Positions 50,660-58,997 of a DNA stretch of 64,000 nucleotides are shown here, one piece after another. The translations under genes and the position numbers were made by a program. The DNA lies in the NCBI RefSeq assembly GCF_003020125.1, contig NZ_PYFW01000006.1, positions 1 to 64,000 on the forward strand, given 5' to 3'. This DNA comes from Bradyrhizobium sp. MOS003. GTDB lineage: Bacteria > Pseudomonadota > Alphaproteobacteria > Rhizobiales > Xanthobacteraceae. The notes under the pieces were generated by a model. The model saw only the letters and a list, made by a program, of their open reading frames with translations. It was not told where the DNA came from and ran no database searches. The first letter of the stretch is position 1; every line of letters starts with the position of its first letter.

Positions 50660-52051
50660 ATGGCCAACGAAGCATTCGCCCTTTCGCCCATGTCTGCCCG
50701 CGCGGCCGAGCCGAACGAGCAGGATTACGACGCGATCCGCGAAGCCTTCATGGAGACGGCGCGCGGCCGCTGGTTCCTCGGCGAATATGCCAGGCGCAAC
50801 CGCAACGCCGACACGAGCATGGTGCTCGATGCGGTCGCGAAAATCGAAGAAACCCTTGCGGCGCAGCGGCAACCAGTCGTCGAAGATCGTCTGCCCGAAG
50901 CCCTGGTCGAGATCCGCCGCGCGATCCACGAGGCCGAGACGAGCGCCATCGCCGCCTTCGATCCCACCGCGATCGAGGCGAGCCTCGCCGCGATCCCGCG
51001 CGGCGTGCGCATCATCAAGGAGATCTCCTGGCGCTGGCGCGAGATCGGCGCCGACGGGCGGATCTGCGACCTCATTGATTCGCAGCTCGCCTCGATCGAG
51101 GCCGCCTGCGGACAGATTTCGATCATCGACCCCCGCGTCGAGCTCAAGGCCGCATTCGATCTGTTGAGGGATCGGGTCGAGCAGACCGACGGCGGCGCAA
51201 CGCCGCAGTCGGCGTCTCCCGCCGAAGCTCCGCCTGTCGAGACCGCGCCCGCGGCGATGGTGAGCGAAACACCCGTGGCTTTTACGGAGCCGCCGCAGGA
51301 TCTCGCCGCGGCTGCCGAGCCTGAAGCGGCCCTCGCCAGCGAAGGGGTCGCCGAGCCCGAGCAGGCAATGGACGCCGTCGTCGCGCCGGAGATTGCGGCA
51401 GAGAGCCAGATCGCTGTCGAGAGCACAGCGCTGGACCAAGTCGCGCCGGAAGACGTCGCGCCCGAAGCCGTCTCGTTTGATGAGCCGGCCACGGAGCCCG
51501 CCGCCTTCGCGGAAGCCGCCGACGCGTTCGCGCTCGACGCTGCCGCGCAAGCCGAGGACGACGCCGTGCTCGAGGCCATCGCGCTCGAGATGGCCGCGCC
51601 CGATCCTGAGTTCGACGAGATCATCGCGCCGGTCGAGATGGAAACGGCCATTGCGGAGCCGATGGTGGCGGAGGGCCCGGCACCCATTGCTGCGGAGCTT
51701 CCCGAACCGATCGCAGCACAGCCGGTCGTCGCAGCAACTGCCGAGGAGCCCGCTGCCGACGCGCCAATTGCGATGGACTCGCTTGCGCGCCTCACCGACG
51801 CCATCGCGGAGGCCGCCGCCGAGGTGATGGAGCAGCCGGCCCAGGCCATGACGGCCGCAGCATCATTCGGCGCAGGCCCGACTGCGACGCTGCCGATGCC
51901 CTCGCCCTTGTCTGCTTCCCTGTCCGAGACCTCGCTCGGCGCCACCATCCTGGCCAGCGGGATCCTGCAAAAGCCCCGCGCGCCGGCCAACGATCCCCTC
52001 GCCCCGATCCGCCGCATGACCCAGGCCGAGAAGATCGCGTTCTTCTCGTAA
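50660..52051 (+). CDS. Protein with conserved N-domain and long acidic disordered tail
   Basis: A 463-residue protein in three parts. Residues about 20-165 are helical and conserved-looking: DYDAIREAFMETARGRWFLG, EYARRNRNADTSMVLDAVAK and IPRGVRIIKEISWRWREIGA. Residues about 180-420 are low-complexity, Ala/Glu/Pro-rich and very acidic. The last 20 residues are again distinctive: DPLAPIRRMTQAEKIAFFS. I have seen this plan (N-domain, acidic spacer, C-terminal AEKIA-LF-type peptide) in other Rhizobiales proteins, but know no function. A CheZ-like helical bundle is one idea. The start at 50660 is chosen over an ATG at 50612; neither has a strong Shine-Dalgarno. Confidence 0.75.
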   Translation: MANEAFALSPMSARAAEPNEQDYDAIREAFMETARGRWFLGEYARRNRNADTSMVLDAVAKIEETLAAQRQPVVEDRLPEALVEIRRAIHEAETSAIAAFDPTAIEASLAAIPRGVRIIKEISWRWREIGADGRICDLIDSQLASIEAACGQISIIDPRVELKAAFDLLRDRVEQTDGGATPQSASPAEAPPVETAPAAMVSETPVAFTEPPQDLAAAAEPEAALASEGVAEPEQAMDAVVAPEIAAESQIAVESTALDQVAPEDVAPEAVSFDEPATEPAAFAEAADAFALDAAAQAEDDAVLEAIALEMAAPDPEFDEIIAPVEMETAIAEPMVAEGPAPIAAELPEPIAAQPVVAATAEEPAADAPIAMDSLARLTDAIAEAAAEVMEQPAQAMTAAASFGAGPTATLPMPSPLSASLSETSLGATILASGILQKPRAPANDPLAPIRRMTQAEKIAFFS

Positions 52052-52070
52052 GGGGGTGCTGCGCATTCGC

Positions 52071-52209
52071 TCTCGTGTCCCGGACGCGCTGCAACGCCCT
52101 TGGCGTTGCTGCGCAGAGCCGGGACCCGGCGGGCGGCGTACTCCTCTGCAACATGCACCACGGCTCAGCAGCGCACCGCTGAAGAAGCGCTGCGCTGCGT
52201 CCGGGGCAC
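52071..52209. repeat. 135-bp GC-rich palindromic repeat, copy 3 (inverted)
   Basis: The reverse-oriented relative of 16876-17011 and 17772-17910: CTCTCGTGTCCCGGACGCGC at the left, GCTGCGTCCGGGGCACGAC at the right, with AGAGCCGGGACCC inside. It lies between two convergent genes and may help terminate both. Confidence 0.72.
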
Positions 52210-52269
52210 GACACCGAAATACGGCGTAGGCTTTCTCTTCACCGTGCCGACGGCGCGGTCAGCGCCCCG

Positions 52270-52629
52270 TCACCCGCAATTCCACACCGCGCCGATCGGC
52301 GTGCGCGTCCAACACGGACCAAAGCTGCCGCCGTTGTAGCGGCCGCCGTTGAAGCCGGGGCGCCCGAAATAGCGCCACTCGCCGTCCCAGCCGTAATATT
52401 GCGGAACCGGATCGATGTACCAGTGGCGGCGGTCGCTGCGCGACATGCGCCGCATCGCTTCCTTCTGCTTGTAGAGCGGAATGCTGTTGCTCAGCGGTTG
52501 ACGATAGCCCGGCAGGAAGCCGTAGCCATGAAAGGCCTGCTTGGGGCGCTTTTGAACGGGGTCAGCGGATGCGACGGCCGGCAGCAGCGAGAGGATGACG
52601 GCAACGAATAGACACATAGAGCGGGACAT
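52270..52629 (-). CDS. Small exported Gly/Tyr/Arg-rich hypothetical protein
   Basis: A 119-residue protein with a signal peptide (MSRSMCLFVAVILSLLPAVA, then SADP). The mature part is basic and aromatic: HGYGFLPGYRQPLSN, MRRMSRSDRRHWYIDPVPQY, GRPGFNGGRYNGGSFGPCW and a C-terminal GAVWNCG, with two Cys that could pair. No recognised domain. The ATG at 52629 starts the signal sequence. Divergent from the VOC gene. Confidence 0.7.
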   Translation of the reverse strand: MSRSMCLFVAVILSLLPAVASADPVQKRPKQAFHGYGFLPGYRQPLSNSIPLYKQKEAMRRMSRSDRRHWYIDPVPQYYGWDGEWRYFGRPGFNGGRYNGGSFGPCWTRTPIGAVWNCG

Positions 52630-52778
52630 GGAGGGACCATAGACAGTCAGTTCCCGGCGCGCCATTCAATTTCGAGTGCGGGACGTTTCGCCGCTTTTGC
52701 CGAGCGGTCGCTCTTGATAGGACTTGCAACGTGCAGCGTGAACGCGGCGCGGACGCGTGCATATGCCGGAGTCAACGA

Positions 52779-53162
52779 ATGCCTGCAACGCCACACGTCG
52801 GCGCCTTCGCCATCGTTCCCTGCAACGATCTTTCAGCAGCGATCCCATTCTGGGCACGGCTCGGCTTCGCGCGTACCGGCGGCGATGACGGCTACGTCAT
52901 CGTGAGGGGCCGGGGATGCGAGGTGCATCTCACGCAGGCCGGCAATGGCCCGTGGCGCGTGCCGGAGCACAATCCGTTCGGCATCTTCATTCGCACGCCC
53001 GAGGTCGAGGCCATTGCGGCGCGCGTGGACGACCTCATCATCCGGCCCGGCGGCGTGCTGCGTCACCGCGAATGGGGCATGTATGAAGTCGGCATCAACG
53101 GCCCCGAGGGCCTTCTCGTCCGGGTTGGCTGGCCCTCGGAACTGATGCGGCAATCCGCCTAG
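52779..53162 (+). CDS. VOC-superfamily (glyoxalase/bleomycin-resistance-like) protein
   Basis: A 127-residue single VOC fold with two beta-alpha-beta-beta-beta modules: GAFAIVPCNDLSAAIPFWAR, GRGCEVHLTQAG, PFGIFIRTPEVEAIAARVDD and GMYEVGINGPEGLLVRVGW. Likely a dimeric bleomycin-resistance-like or dioxygenase-like protein; substrate unknown. The ATG at 52779 has GGAG at 8-base spacing. The TAG stop overlaps the stop of the convergent gene in a shared CTAG. Confidence 0.83.
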   Translation: MPATPHVGAFAIVPCNDLSAAIPFWARLGFARTGGDDGYVIVRGRGCEVHLTQAGNGPWRVPEHNPFGIFIRTPEVEAIAARVDDLIIRPGGVLRHREWGMYEVGINGPEGLLVRVGWPSELMRQSA

Positions 53163-53602
53163 CTGATCACGCCCTTCCTGATCAGTAAGCAGCCGTAGCC
53201 TCTGATGTCGCCGACCTGCACCATGCCAAAACCCATCGCCGCCGCGCGATAGAAATCCGCACGCGAGAGCTTGCCGGGACTGACCGGGCTGCCGCTGGCG
53301 CGTTCGATCTCGGCCAGCACCGCGCGCTGCACGTCGGGCACGCGGTCGGGATCGTCGACCGGCGCCATCACGCGCACCGGGTCGGGATCGAAATCGTCGA
53401 GCGGGTAGACCGACATGATGGCGCGGACGGCCGTCTCCATCGTCATGCCCGGCAGCTGGATCAGGCGCTGCGACGACGTGGAGCGGGCGATGTGCGTGGC
53501 CGGGTGGTTGGCGTCGACGACCACGAGATCGTCGCCGTGGCCCATGGAGGCGAGCAGCCAGAGCAGGTCGGGTGTCAGGATCGGATCGATCGATTTCAAC
53601 AT
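53159..53602 (-). CDS. RbsD/FucU family sugar mutarotase
   Basis: A 147-residue protein of the D-ribose pyranase/L-fucose mutarotase fold. LLWLLASMGHGDDLVVVDAN carries the catalytic His and Asp of the family; LIQLPGMTMETAVRAIMSVY and the C-terminal ADFYRAAAMGFGMVQVGDIR match FucU more than RbsD. It would interconvert anomers of a sugar, perhaps L-fucose. No sugar transporter or kinase is adjacent. The start MLKSIDPILT at 53602 is standard for FucU. Confidence 0.88.
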   Translation of the reverse strand: MLKSIDPILTPDLLWLLASMGHGDDLVVVDANHPATHIARSTSSQRLIQLPGMTMETAVRAIMSVYPLDDFDPDPVRVMAPVDDPDRVPDVQRAVLAEIERASGSPVSPGKLSRADFYRAAAMGFGMVQVGDIRGYGCLLIRKGVIS

Positions 53603-53766
53603 GAGACGGCAGTTCCCCTTATCGATCGCTAACCATAGCAGGTTCCGGGCGTGACTCAGATCACGCAAGACACCAGGGTGAGGGGGATCACGGACGTCGC
53701 GCTCGAACGCGGCGAGGCTCCCCGGCAACCAATCTCGCATCGAGATCAGTGCCAAAGGAGCACGCC

Positions 53767-55572
53767 ATGTTCCGCCTAAAGCCTTTGCTGATGACAGCCG
53801 GCCTCGTGGGAAGCCTGTTCGGCTTCGCCTGCGGCCCTGTTTCCGCGCAAGTCGCCCCGGTCCAGCCGGCCCCCACCGCGTTGCAAGGCCCGGAGCAGCG
53901 GGTGGCGCTGGTGATCGGCAATTCGAACTACCAGAACGCACCGCAGCTCGCCAATCCGGACAATGATGCCGAGTCGATGGCGAAGTTCCTGAACTCCGCC
54001 GGTTTCGAGGTGGTTGCTGCAACCGACCTGACCCAGAACGACATGCTGCGCGTGGTGCAGGACTTCTCCGCCAAGGTGTCTGCGCGCGGCCCGAACACGG
54101 TGGCGATGGTCTATTACGCCGGTCACGGCGTGCAGCTCGCCGGCGAGAACTATCTCGTTCCCGTCGACGCCAAGGTGTCGAGCCAGACCGAGCTCGTCAA
54201 CAATTCGGTGCGTCTGGTCGACGTGATGTCGACGCTGGAGACGATTCCGAGCCGCATGCGCATCGTCATTCTCGATGCCTGCCGCAACAACCCGTTCCCT
54301 GACGTCAACGACGCCGGCCGCGGCCTCGCCATCGTCGATGCGCCGAACGGCTCGATCGTCGGCTACTCGACCGCGCCGGGCGCCGAGGCGCTCGACGGCA
54401 CTGGCGGCCACAGCCCCTACACGCAAGCCTTCCTGAACGTGGCGCGCGAACCCAACGTGCCGATCGAGCAGCTGTTCAAGCGCGTCCGCCTGCAGGTGAA
54501 CCAGTCCACCAGCGGCGCGCAGATCCCGTGGGAGAGCTCCTCGCTCACCTCGGACTTCACCTTCTTCGGCGACACCGCGGTCGCGGCCAACCGCGCGCCG
54601 GTGAATGCGCCTGTGGTGCAGATGGCCTCCAACCTGCCGAGCCGCTCGACGCGCCAGGCCTATGATTACGTCGTGTCCGAGGGCCGGCCGGAATATTATC
54701 AGGAGTTCATCCGGATGTATCCGCACGACCCGCTGTGCGACCACGTCCGCTGGCTGCTCAACAACATCCTGCTCTCGCAGGCCTGGCACAAGGCGGTGCT
54801 CGTGAACTCACCGTTCGGCTACAAGACCTTCTATGACAGCTACGGCAACAGCCCGTATGCGCAGATGGCGCTGAAGCTCCAGGTGCAGCCCAAGCAGATC
54901 CCCCTGATGCAGGCGACCAAGTTCCTGGCCCCGCAGAACATTGCTCCAAGCTTCAAGATCGGCAATCTCGGCCAGCCCAAGTACATGCCGCTGCAGCAGG
55001 GTAATGGTGGTTCGCAGATGGGCGGCAATCTGCCGATCGTGCAGAAGCCGGTCGACGGCAGCGTCATCGGCAAGCTCGGCAATGGCGGCCAGATCGTCAA
55101 CCTGCCGGCTGGCAACAACCAGCAGAACCAGCAAAACGGCACGCCGTCGCAGACCCCGGGCAAGATCGTCACGCTGCCTGCGCCGACCAACACGACCAAC
55201 GGCAATGGCGGCATCGGCAAGATCGTGACGCTGCCGGCGACCAACAACAACCAGAATGGCGGCAACAACAATGCCGGCACCACCAATGGCAGGCCTGGCA
55301 AGATCGTGAGCATGCCGGTGAATGTCGGCAAGGGCGGCTCGAACGTCGATGCGAAGCCGGTGACCGTTCAGACGCAGAACAACCCGATCCGCGTCAACAA
55401 CGGTGCGAAGATCAACAACACCCAGGTGAACAAGGTGCAGAACAGCGGCCCGCAGTTCAACACGACCAACCGGGTCGTCAACAACGGCGGCAACAACAAC
55501 TTCCGCCAGTCGATGAACCAGTCGCAGGGCAACAACAATGGCGGCAATCACCGCGGCGGCTTCATGCGCTGA
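53767..55572 (+). CDS. Exported caspase-fold (peptidase C14) protein with Asn-rich tail
   Basis: A 601-residue protein. Residues 1-28 form a signal peptide (to GPVSAQ). A caspase-like p20 domain spans about 42-265: RVALVIGNSNYQNAPQLANP, MVYYAGHGVQLAGENYLVP with the catalytic His120, and IVILDACRNNPF with the catalytic Cys172, so the dyad is intact. A middle region (about 290-400) looks helical (YQEFIRMYPHDPLCDHVRWL). From about residue 410 the sequence is Asn/Gly/Gln-rich with a recurring G-K-I-V-T-L-P-A motif, four or five times, and ends NNNFRQSMNQSQGNNNGGNH, prion-like in composition. GGAG lies 6 bases before the ATG. Known bacterial relatives cleave after Arg/Lys (metacaspases) or act in cell death, but an exported form with such a tail is unusual. 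Confidence 0.88.
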   Translation: MFRLKPLLMTAGLVGSLFGFACGPVSAQVAPVQPAPTALQGPEQRVALVIGNSNYQNAPQLANPDNDAESMAKFLNSAGFEVVAATDLTQNDMLRVVQDFSAKVSARGPNTVAMVYYAGHGVQLAGENYLVPVDAKVSSQTELVNNSVRLVDVMSTLETIPSRMRIVILDACRNNPFPDVNDAGRGLAIVDAPNGSIVGYSTAPGAEALDGTGGHSPYTQAFLNVAREPNVPIEQLFKRVRLQVNQSTSGAQIPWESSSLTSDFTFFGDTAVAANRAPVNAPVVQMASNLPSRSTRQAYDYVVSEGRPEYYQEFIRMYPHDPLCDHVRWLLNNILLSQAWHKAVLVNSPFGYKTFYDSYGNSPYAQMALKLQVQPKQIPLMQATKFLAPQNIAPSFKIGNLGQPKYMPLQQGNGGSQMGGNLPIVQKPVDGSVIGKLGNGGQIVNLPAGNNQQNQQNGTPSQTPGKIVTLPAPTNTTNGNGGIGKIVTLPATNNNQNGGNNNAGTTNGRPGKIVSMPVNVGKGGSNVDAKPVTVQTQNNPIRVNNGAKINNTQVNKVQNSGPQFNTTNRVVNNGGNNNFRQSMNQSQGNNNGGNHRGGFMR

Positions 55573-55590
55573 TGCCACGAAGAAGGTGCG

Positions 55591-55711
55591 CTCCCTCCCC
55601 CGCTTGCGGGGGAGGGCTGGGGAGAGGGTCTCTCCGCAACGGGACACTCCCGATGAGGAACGAGCCCCCACCCGGCGCTTCGCGCCGACCTCCCCCGCAA
55701 GCGGGAGAGGT
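55591..55711. repeat. Inverted repeat of the CTCCCCCGCTTGCGGGGGAG family
   Basis: Contains CTCCCCCGCTTGCGGGGGAG at 55596-55615 and its relative CTCCCCCGCAAGCGGGAGAG at 55690-55709, with GGCGCTTCGCGCC between. From memory such elements are frequent in Bradyrhizobium. Non-coding; may end transcription of the caspase-fold gene. Confidence 0.7.
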
Positions 55712-55811
55712 TGCACCGAGCAAGCCGCAAGTGCGATCCACAAGATCAGCAGACACAAGAAGGGGCAGAGCGGAAACGCTTTGCCCCTTCTTCATGTCGA
55801 CCCTCGAAGAT

Positions 55812-55918
55812 CGTCATTCCGGGATGCGCCGTGAGGCGCAGGCCCGGATTCCATTGTGCGGCGGAGACGGCGGAGAAGTGGATTCCGGGCTCTCGCTTCG
55901 CGAGCCCCGGAATGACGG
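55812..55918. repeat. CGTCATTCCGGG-family inverted repeat
   Basis: CGTCATTCCGGGATGCGCCG at the left and GAGCCCCGGAATGACGG at the right, with GGCCCGGATTCCATTG and GTGGATTCCGGGC inside. A relative of the CGTCATTGCGAGCG elements. It abuts the stop codon of the threonine dehydratase gene. Confidence 0.7.
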
Positions 55919-56902
55919 CTAGGCGACCAGCTCGGCGAACAGATCCGCATCGACATTGCCGCCGGAGAGCACGATGACGACGTTCTTGCCGGCGACATCG
56001 AGCCGGCCGGCCAGCAGCGCGGCGAGGCCCACGGCGCCGCCCGGCTCCACCACGAGCTTCAGCTCGCGATAGGCGAACGCGACGGCCGCGCCGACTTCCT
56101 TGTCCGACGCCGTGACGCCGCGCGCGAGCAGCTTGCTGTTGATCGCAAAGGTCATCTCGCCGGGGATCAGGGCCATCAGCGCATCGCAGATGGTGCGGCC
56201 CGCTGGCCCGTGCGGCTCGCGATGGCCTGCGCTCAGCGAAATGCCGTGATCGTCGAACGCCTCGGGTTCGGCCACCACGATCTCGGCCAGCGGAAAGCGC
56301 GCCTTCACCGCCGTCGCCACGCCTGCAATCAGGCCGCCGCCCGAGGCTGGAGCCACCACGATGTCGGGGCTGAGACCCAGCGCCGCCATGTCTTCCGCGA
56401 TCTCGCGGCCGGCGGTGCCCTGGCCTGCGATCACGAAGGGATCGTCATAGGGCCGCACCAGCGTCGCGCCGCGCTTCTCGGCGATGCCGCGCGAGATCGC
56501 CTCGCGGTCGTCCTTGTCGCGATCATAGAGCACGACCTCGGCGCCGTAGGATTTGGTGCGCTCGCGCTTCGACAACGGCGCATCCGCAGGCATCACGATA
56601 GTTGCCTGCATGTCGAGGATCTTGGCCGCCGCCGCCACGCCCTGGGCGTGGTTGCCGGAGGAGAACGCGACGACACCGCCGGCGCGCTTGTCCTGCGGGA
56701 TCGAGGCGACCTTGTTGAAGGCGCCGCGGAACTTGAAAGAGCCGGTGCGCTGGAGCATCTCCGGCTTCAGGAACACTTTTGCACCGACGCGCTCGTTGAG
56801 CACGGGAAAGGACAACAGCGGGGTGCGGATGGCGTAGGGCGCGATCACGCGCGCTGCGGCGTCGATGTCGGCTGGGCCGATCGGGAGGAGCTGTTCGGTC
56901 AT
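55919..56902 (-). CDS. Threonine/serine dehydratase, catabolic type
   Basis: A 327-residue fold-type-II PLP enzyme. KPEMLQRTGSFKFRGAFNKV contains the Schiff-base Lys in GSFKFRG; FSSGNHAQGVA is the substrate loop and ASGGGLIAG the phosphate-binding glycine loop. It lacks the C-terminal ACT-like regulatory domain of biosynthetic IlvA, so it belongs with catabolic threonine ammonia-lyases, serine racemases and hydroxyaspartate lyases. Deamination of L-Thr or L-Ser to the 2-oxo acid is expected. The start at 56902 follows GGAGGAG. Its stop abuts a repeat. The gap to the upstream glycosyltransferase gene on the same strand is 50 bases. Confidence 0.9.
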   Translation of the reverse strand: MTEQLLPIGPADIDAAARVIAPYAIRTPLLSFPVLNERVGAKVFLKPEMLQRTGSFKFRGAFNKVASIPQDKRAGGVVAFSSGNHAQGVAAAAKILDMQATIVMPADAPLSKRERTKSYGAEVVLYDRDKDDREAISRGIAEKRGATLVRPYDDPFVIAGQGTAGREIAEDMAALGLSPDIVVAPASGGGLIAGVATAVKARFPLAEIVVAEPEAFDDHGISLSAGHREPHGPAGRTICDALMALIPGEMTFAINSKLLARGVTASDKEVGAAVAFAYRELKLVVEPGGAVGLAALLAGRLDVAGKNVVIVLSGGNVDADLFAELVA

Positions 56903-56952
56903 GTCAGACCTTATCGCGGCCGGTGAGGCCCGGGCAAGACACCTCCGCGAGA

Positions 56953-57996
56953 TCAGGCGACGAAGCGTGGCTGTTCCGTCCCATTCCGGCCCGGCAACAC
57001 CGCGCCAACCGCCAGAATGCTGTCCACGAAAACCCGGGCCGAGGCCTCCCAGGTGTAACTGGCGGCGAATTCGACGCAGTCCTGCCGGGGGACGTCGAGC
57101 GCCGCAAAGCAGGCGGTGCGGAGGTCGTGATCCAGCGCGCCGACCGGCGCATCGCCGATCACGTCGCGGGGGCCCTTCACCGGAAAGGCCGCGACCGGCA
57201 GGCCGCTCGCGAGCGCTTCGAGCAGCACCAGGCCGAACGTGTCGGTCTTGCTCGGGAATACGAACACATCGGCCGCCGCATAGATGTCGGCCAGTTCCTC
57301 CCCGTGCTTCTCGCCGAGGAAGATCGCGTCGGGATAGGCCTCTTCGAGCGAGGCGCGCGCGGGGCCATCGCCGACGATCACTTTGGTCCCGGGCAGATCC
57401 AGATCGAGGAAGGCCTCGAGATTCTTCTCCACCGCAACGCGGCCGACCGACAGGAACACCGGCGCCGGCAGGCAGAGGTCGATGGCGCGGGGGTGGAACA
57501 GATGGGTGTCGACACCGCGCGGCCACAGCACGACGTTACCGAAACCGCGCTCGGTCAGTTCGCAGGCAAGCGCGGGCGTCGCCGCCATCACAGCGCGGCT
57601 GGGCGCGTGGAAGCGGCGCAGCGCCCGCCAGATCAGCGATCCCGGCACCGGCACGCGAGCGCGGACATATTCGGGAAAGCGGGTGTGGAAGCTGGTCGTG
57701 AACGGCAGCTTGCGCTGGTGGCAATAGCGGCGGACCATCAGTCCGATCGGCCCTTCGGTCGCGATGTGGATGCTGTCCGGTTGCGCCTCCGCGATCAGCT
57801 TCGCAATTCGCGCCGGGCGGGGCATCGCCAGGCGCACGTCGCGATAGCTCGGCATCGCAAAGGTTCGGAACGATTGCGGCGTCAGGAATTCGAATTCGAC
57901 GCCGAGGCTCTTTCCGGCGTCGGCAAGCTTGGTCAGCGTCCGAACCACACCGTTCACTTGCGGGTGCCAGGCGTCGGTCGCGACCAGGATGCGCAT
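56953..57996 (-). CDS. Glycosyltransferase family 4
   Basis: A 347-residue GT-B glycosyltransferase. The N-terminal MRILVATDAWHPQVNGVVRT and SFHTRFPEYVRARVPVP are acceptor-side elements also seen in glycolipid mannosyl- and glucosyltransferases. The C-terminal donor half has VFLSVGRVAVEKNLEAFL and SKTDTFGLVLLEALASGLPV (E-x7-E motif). The start lies 13 bases after the LpxH-like gene, an arrangement I recall as conserved in alphaproteobacteria, which suggests glycolipid or lipid A-related work. Alternatives are glucosyl-diacylglycerol or hopanoid glycosylation. Confidence 0.87.
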   Translation of the reverse strand: MRILVATDAWHPQVNGVVRTLTKLADAGKSLGVEFEFLTPQSFRTFAMPSYRDVRLAMPRPARIAKLIAEAQPDSIHIATEGPIGLMVRRYCHQRKLPFTTSFHTRFPEYVRARVPVPGSLIWRALRRFHAPSRAVMAATPALACELTERGFGNVVLWPRGVDTHLFHPRAIDLCLPAPVFLSVGRVAVEKNLEAFLDLDLPGTKVIVGDGPARASLEEAYPDAIFLGEKHGEELADIYAAADVFVFPSKTDTFGLVLLEALASGLPVAAFPVKGPRDVIGDAPVGALDHDLRTACFAALDVPRQDCVEFAASYTWEASARVFVDSILAVGAVLPGRNGTEQPRFVA

Positions 57997-58009
57997 CAGG
58001 CGGTCTCCG

Positions 58010-58822
58010 TCATGCAGCTCTCGCTGCGACCTGCGGGACGGCTGCCGGCTTCTGCAAATGATCCGCCCAGGTGATGATCTCGAAATGACCGTCGTCGTGC
58101 TCGACCAATGCCGTGCAGCTCTCGACCCAGTCGCCGCAATTCATGTAGCGGATGCCGCCCTCGTCGCGGATCACGGCGTAATGGATGTGACCGCAGATCA
58201 CGCCGTCGGCGTCGTGGCGTCGCGCCTCGGCGGCGAGCGCCTGCTCGAACGCGCCGATGTAATTGACGGCGTTCTTGACCTTCTGCTTGGCCCATTGCGA
58301 CAGCGACCAATAGGGCACCTTGAACAGGCGCCGGAAGAAGTTGACGAAGCGATTCATCTGGATCGCGAAGTCGTAGGCCTTGTCGCCGAGATGGGCGAGC
58401 CAGCGCGCGTTCTGCACCACGAGATCGAAGATGTCGCCGTGGATGACGAGATAGCGCTTGCCGTCCACGCCGGTGTGGACGGTGTTCTCGACCACGTCGA
58501 TGCCACCGAAATGCGTGCCGTAATAGTTGCGCAGGAACTCGTCGTGATTGCCGGGGATGTAAACGATCTTGGCGCCCTTGCGCGCCTTGCGCAGCAACTT
58601 CTGCACCAGGTCGTTGTGGGATTGCGGCCAGTTCCAGCTCGATTTCAGCGCCCAGCCATCGACGATGTCGCCGACCAGATAGATCGTGTCGGCATCATGG
58701 TGGCGCAGGAAATCGAGTAGAAGATCGGCTTGAGAACCGCGGGCTCCGAGATGAACGTCGGAGATGAACAACGTGCGAAAGCGCCGCTCCGGGCTCTCGT
58801 CACTCACATCGTAACTTCCCAT
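58010..58822 (-). CDS. LpxH-like UDP-2,3-diacylglucosamine diphosphatase family phosphoesterase
   Basis: A 270-residue calcineurin-like metallophosphoesterase. Metal-binding motifs are all present: FISDVHLGARG (D-x-H), LVGDIVDGWAL (GD), YIPGNHDEFLR (GNHD), LVIHGDIFD (GHD-like) and ICGHIHYAVI (GH-x-H). In gamma-proteobacteria LpxH cleaves UDP-diacylglucosamine in lipid A synthesis; alphaproteobacteria mostly use LpxI, so this relative may act on another glycolipid phosphate. The start at 58822 (MGSYDVSDES) is chosen because the 14 residues before it look unlike the family. Coupled to the GT4 gene. Confidence 0.87.
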   Translation of the reverse strand: MGSYDVSDESPERRFRTLFISDVHLGARGSQADLLLDFLRHHDADTIYLVGDIVDGWALKSSWNWPQSHNDLVQKLLRKARKGAKIVYIPGNHDEFLRNYYGTHFGGIDVVENTVHTGVDGKRYLVIHGDIFDLVVQNARWLAHLGDKAYDFAIQMNRFVNFFRRLFKVPYWSLSQWAKQKVKNAVNYIGAFEQALAAEARRHDADGVICGHIHYAVIRDEGGIRYMNCGDWVESCTALVEHDDGHFEIITWADHLQKPAAVPQVAARAA

Positions 58823-58997
58823 GCGCCAGCCTGTAACAATGTCCCGTGACAGGGGGATGACCAATTGAACCCTTGAGGCACCTTCAGATACGAATCACGC
58901 CTTGCCTCGCCCTCACCGCGAATATCAGTCGCATGCGACAATCAGGCGACATGGCGCCGCAGGGGGCTCGCGGGAGGGAGGATGAACGAGCAGCGCG

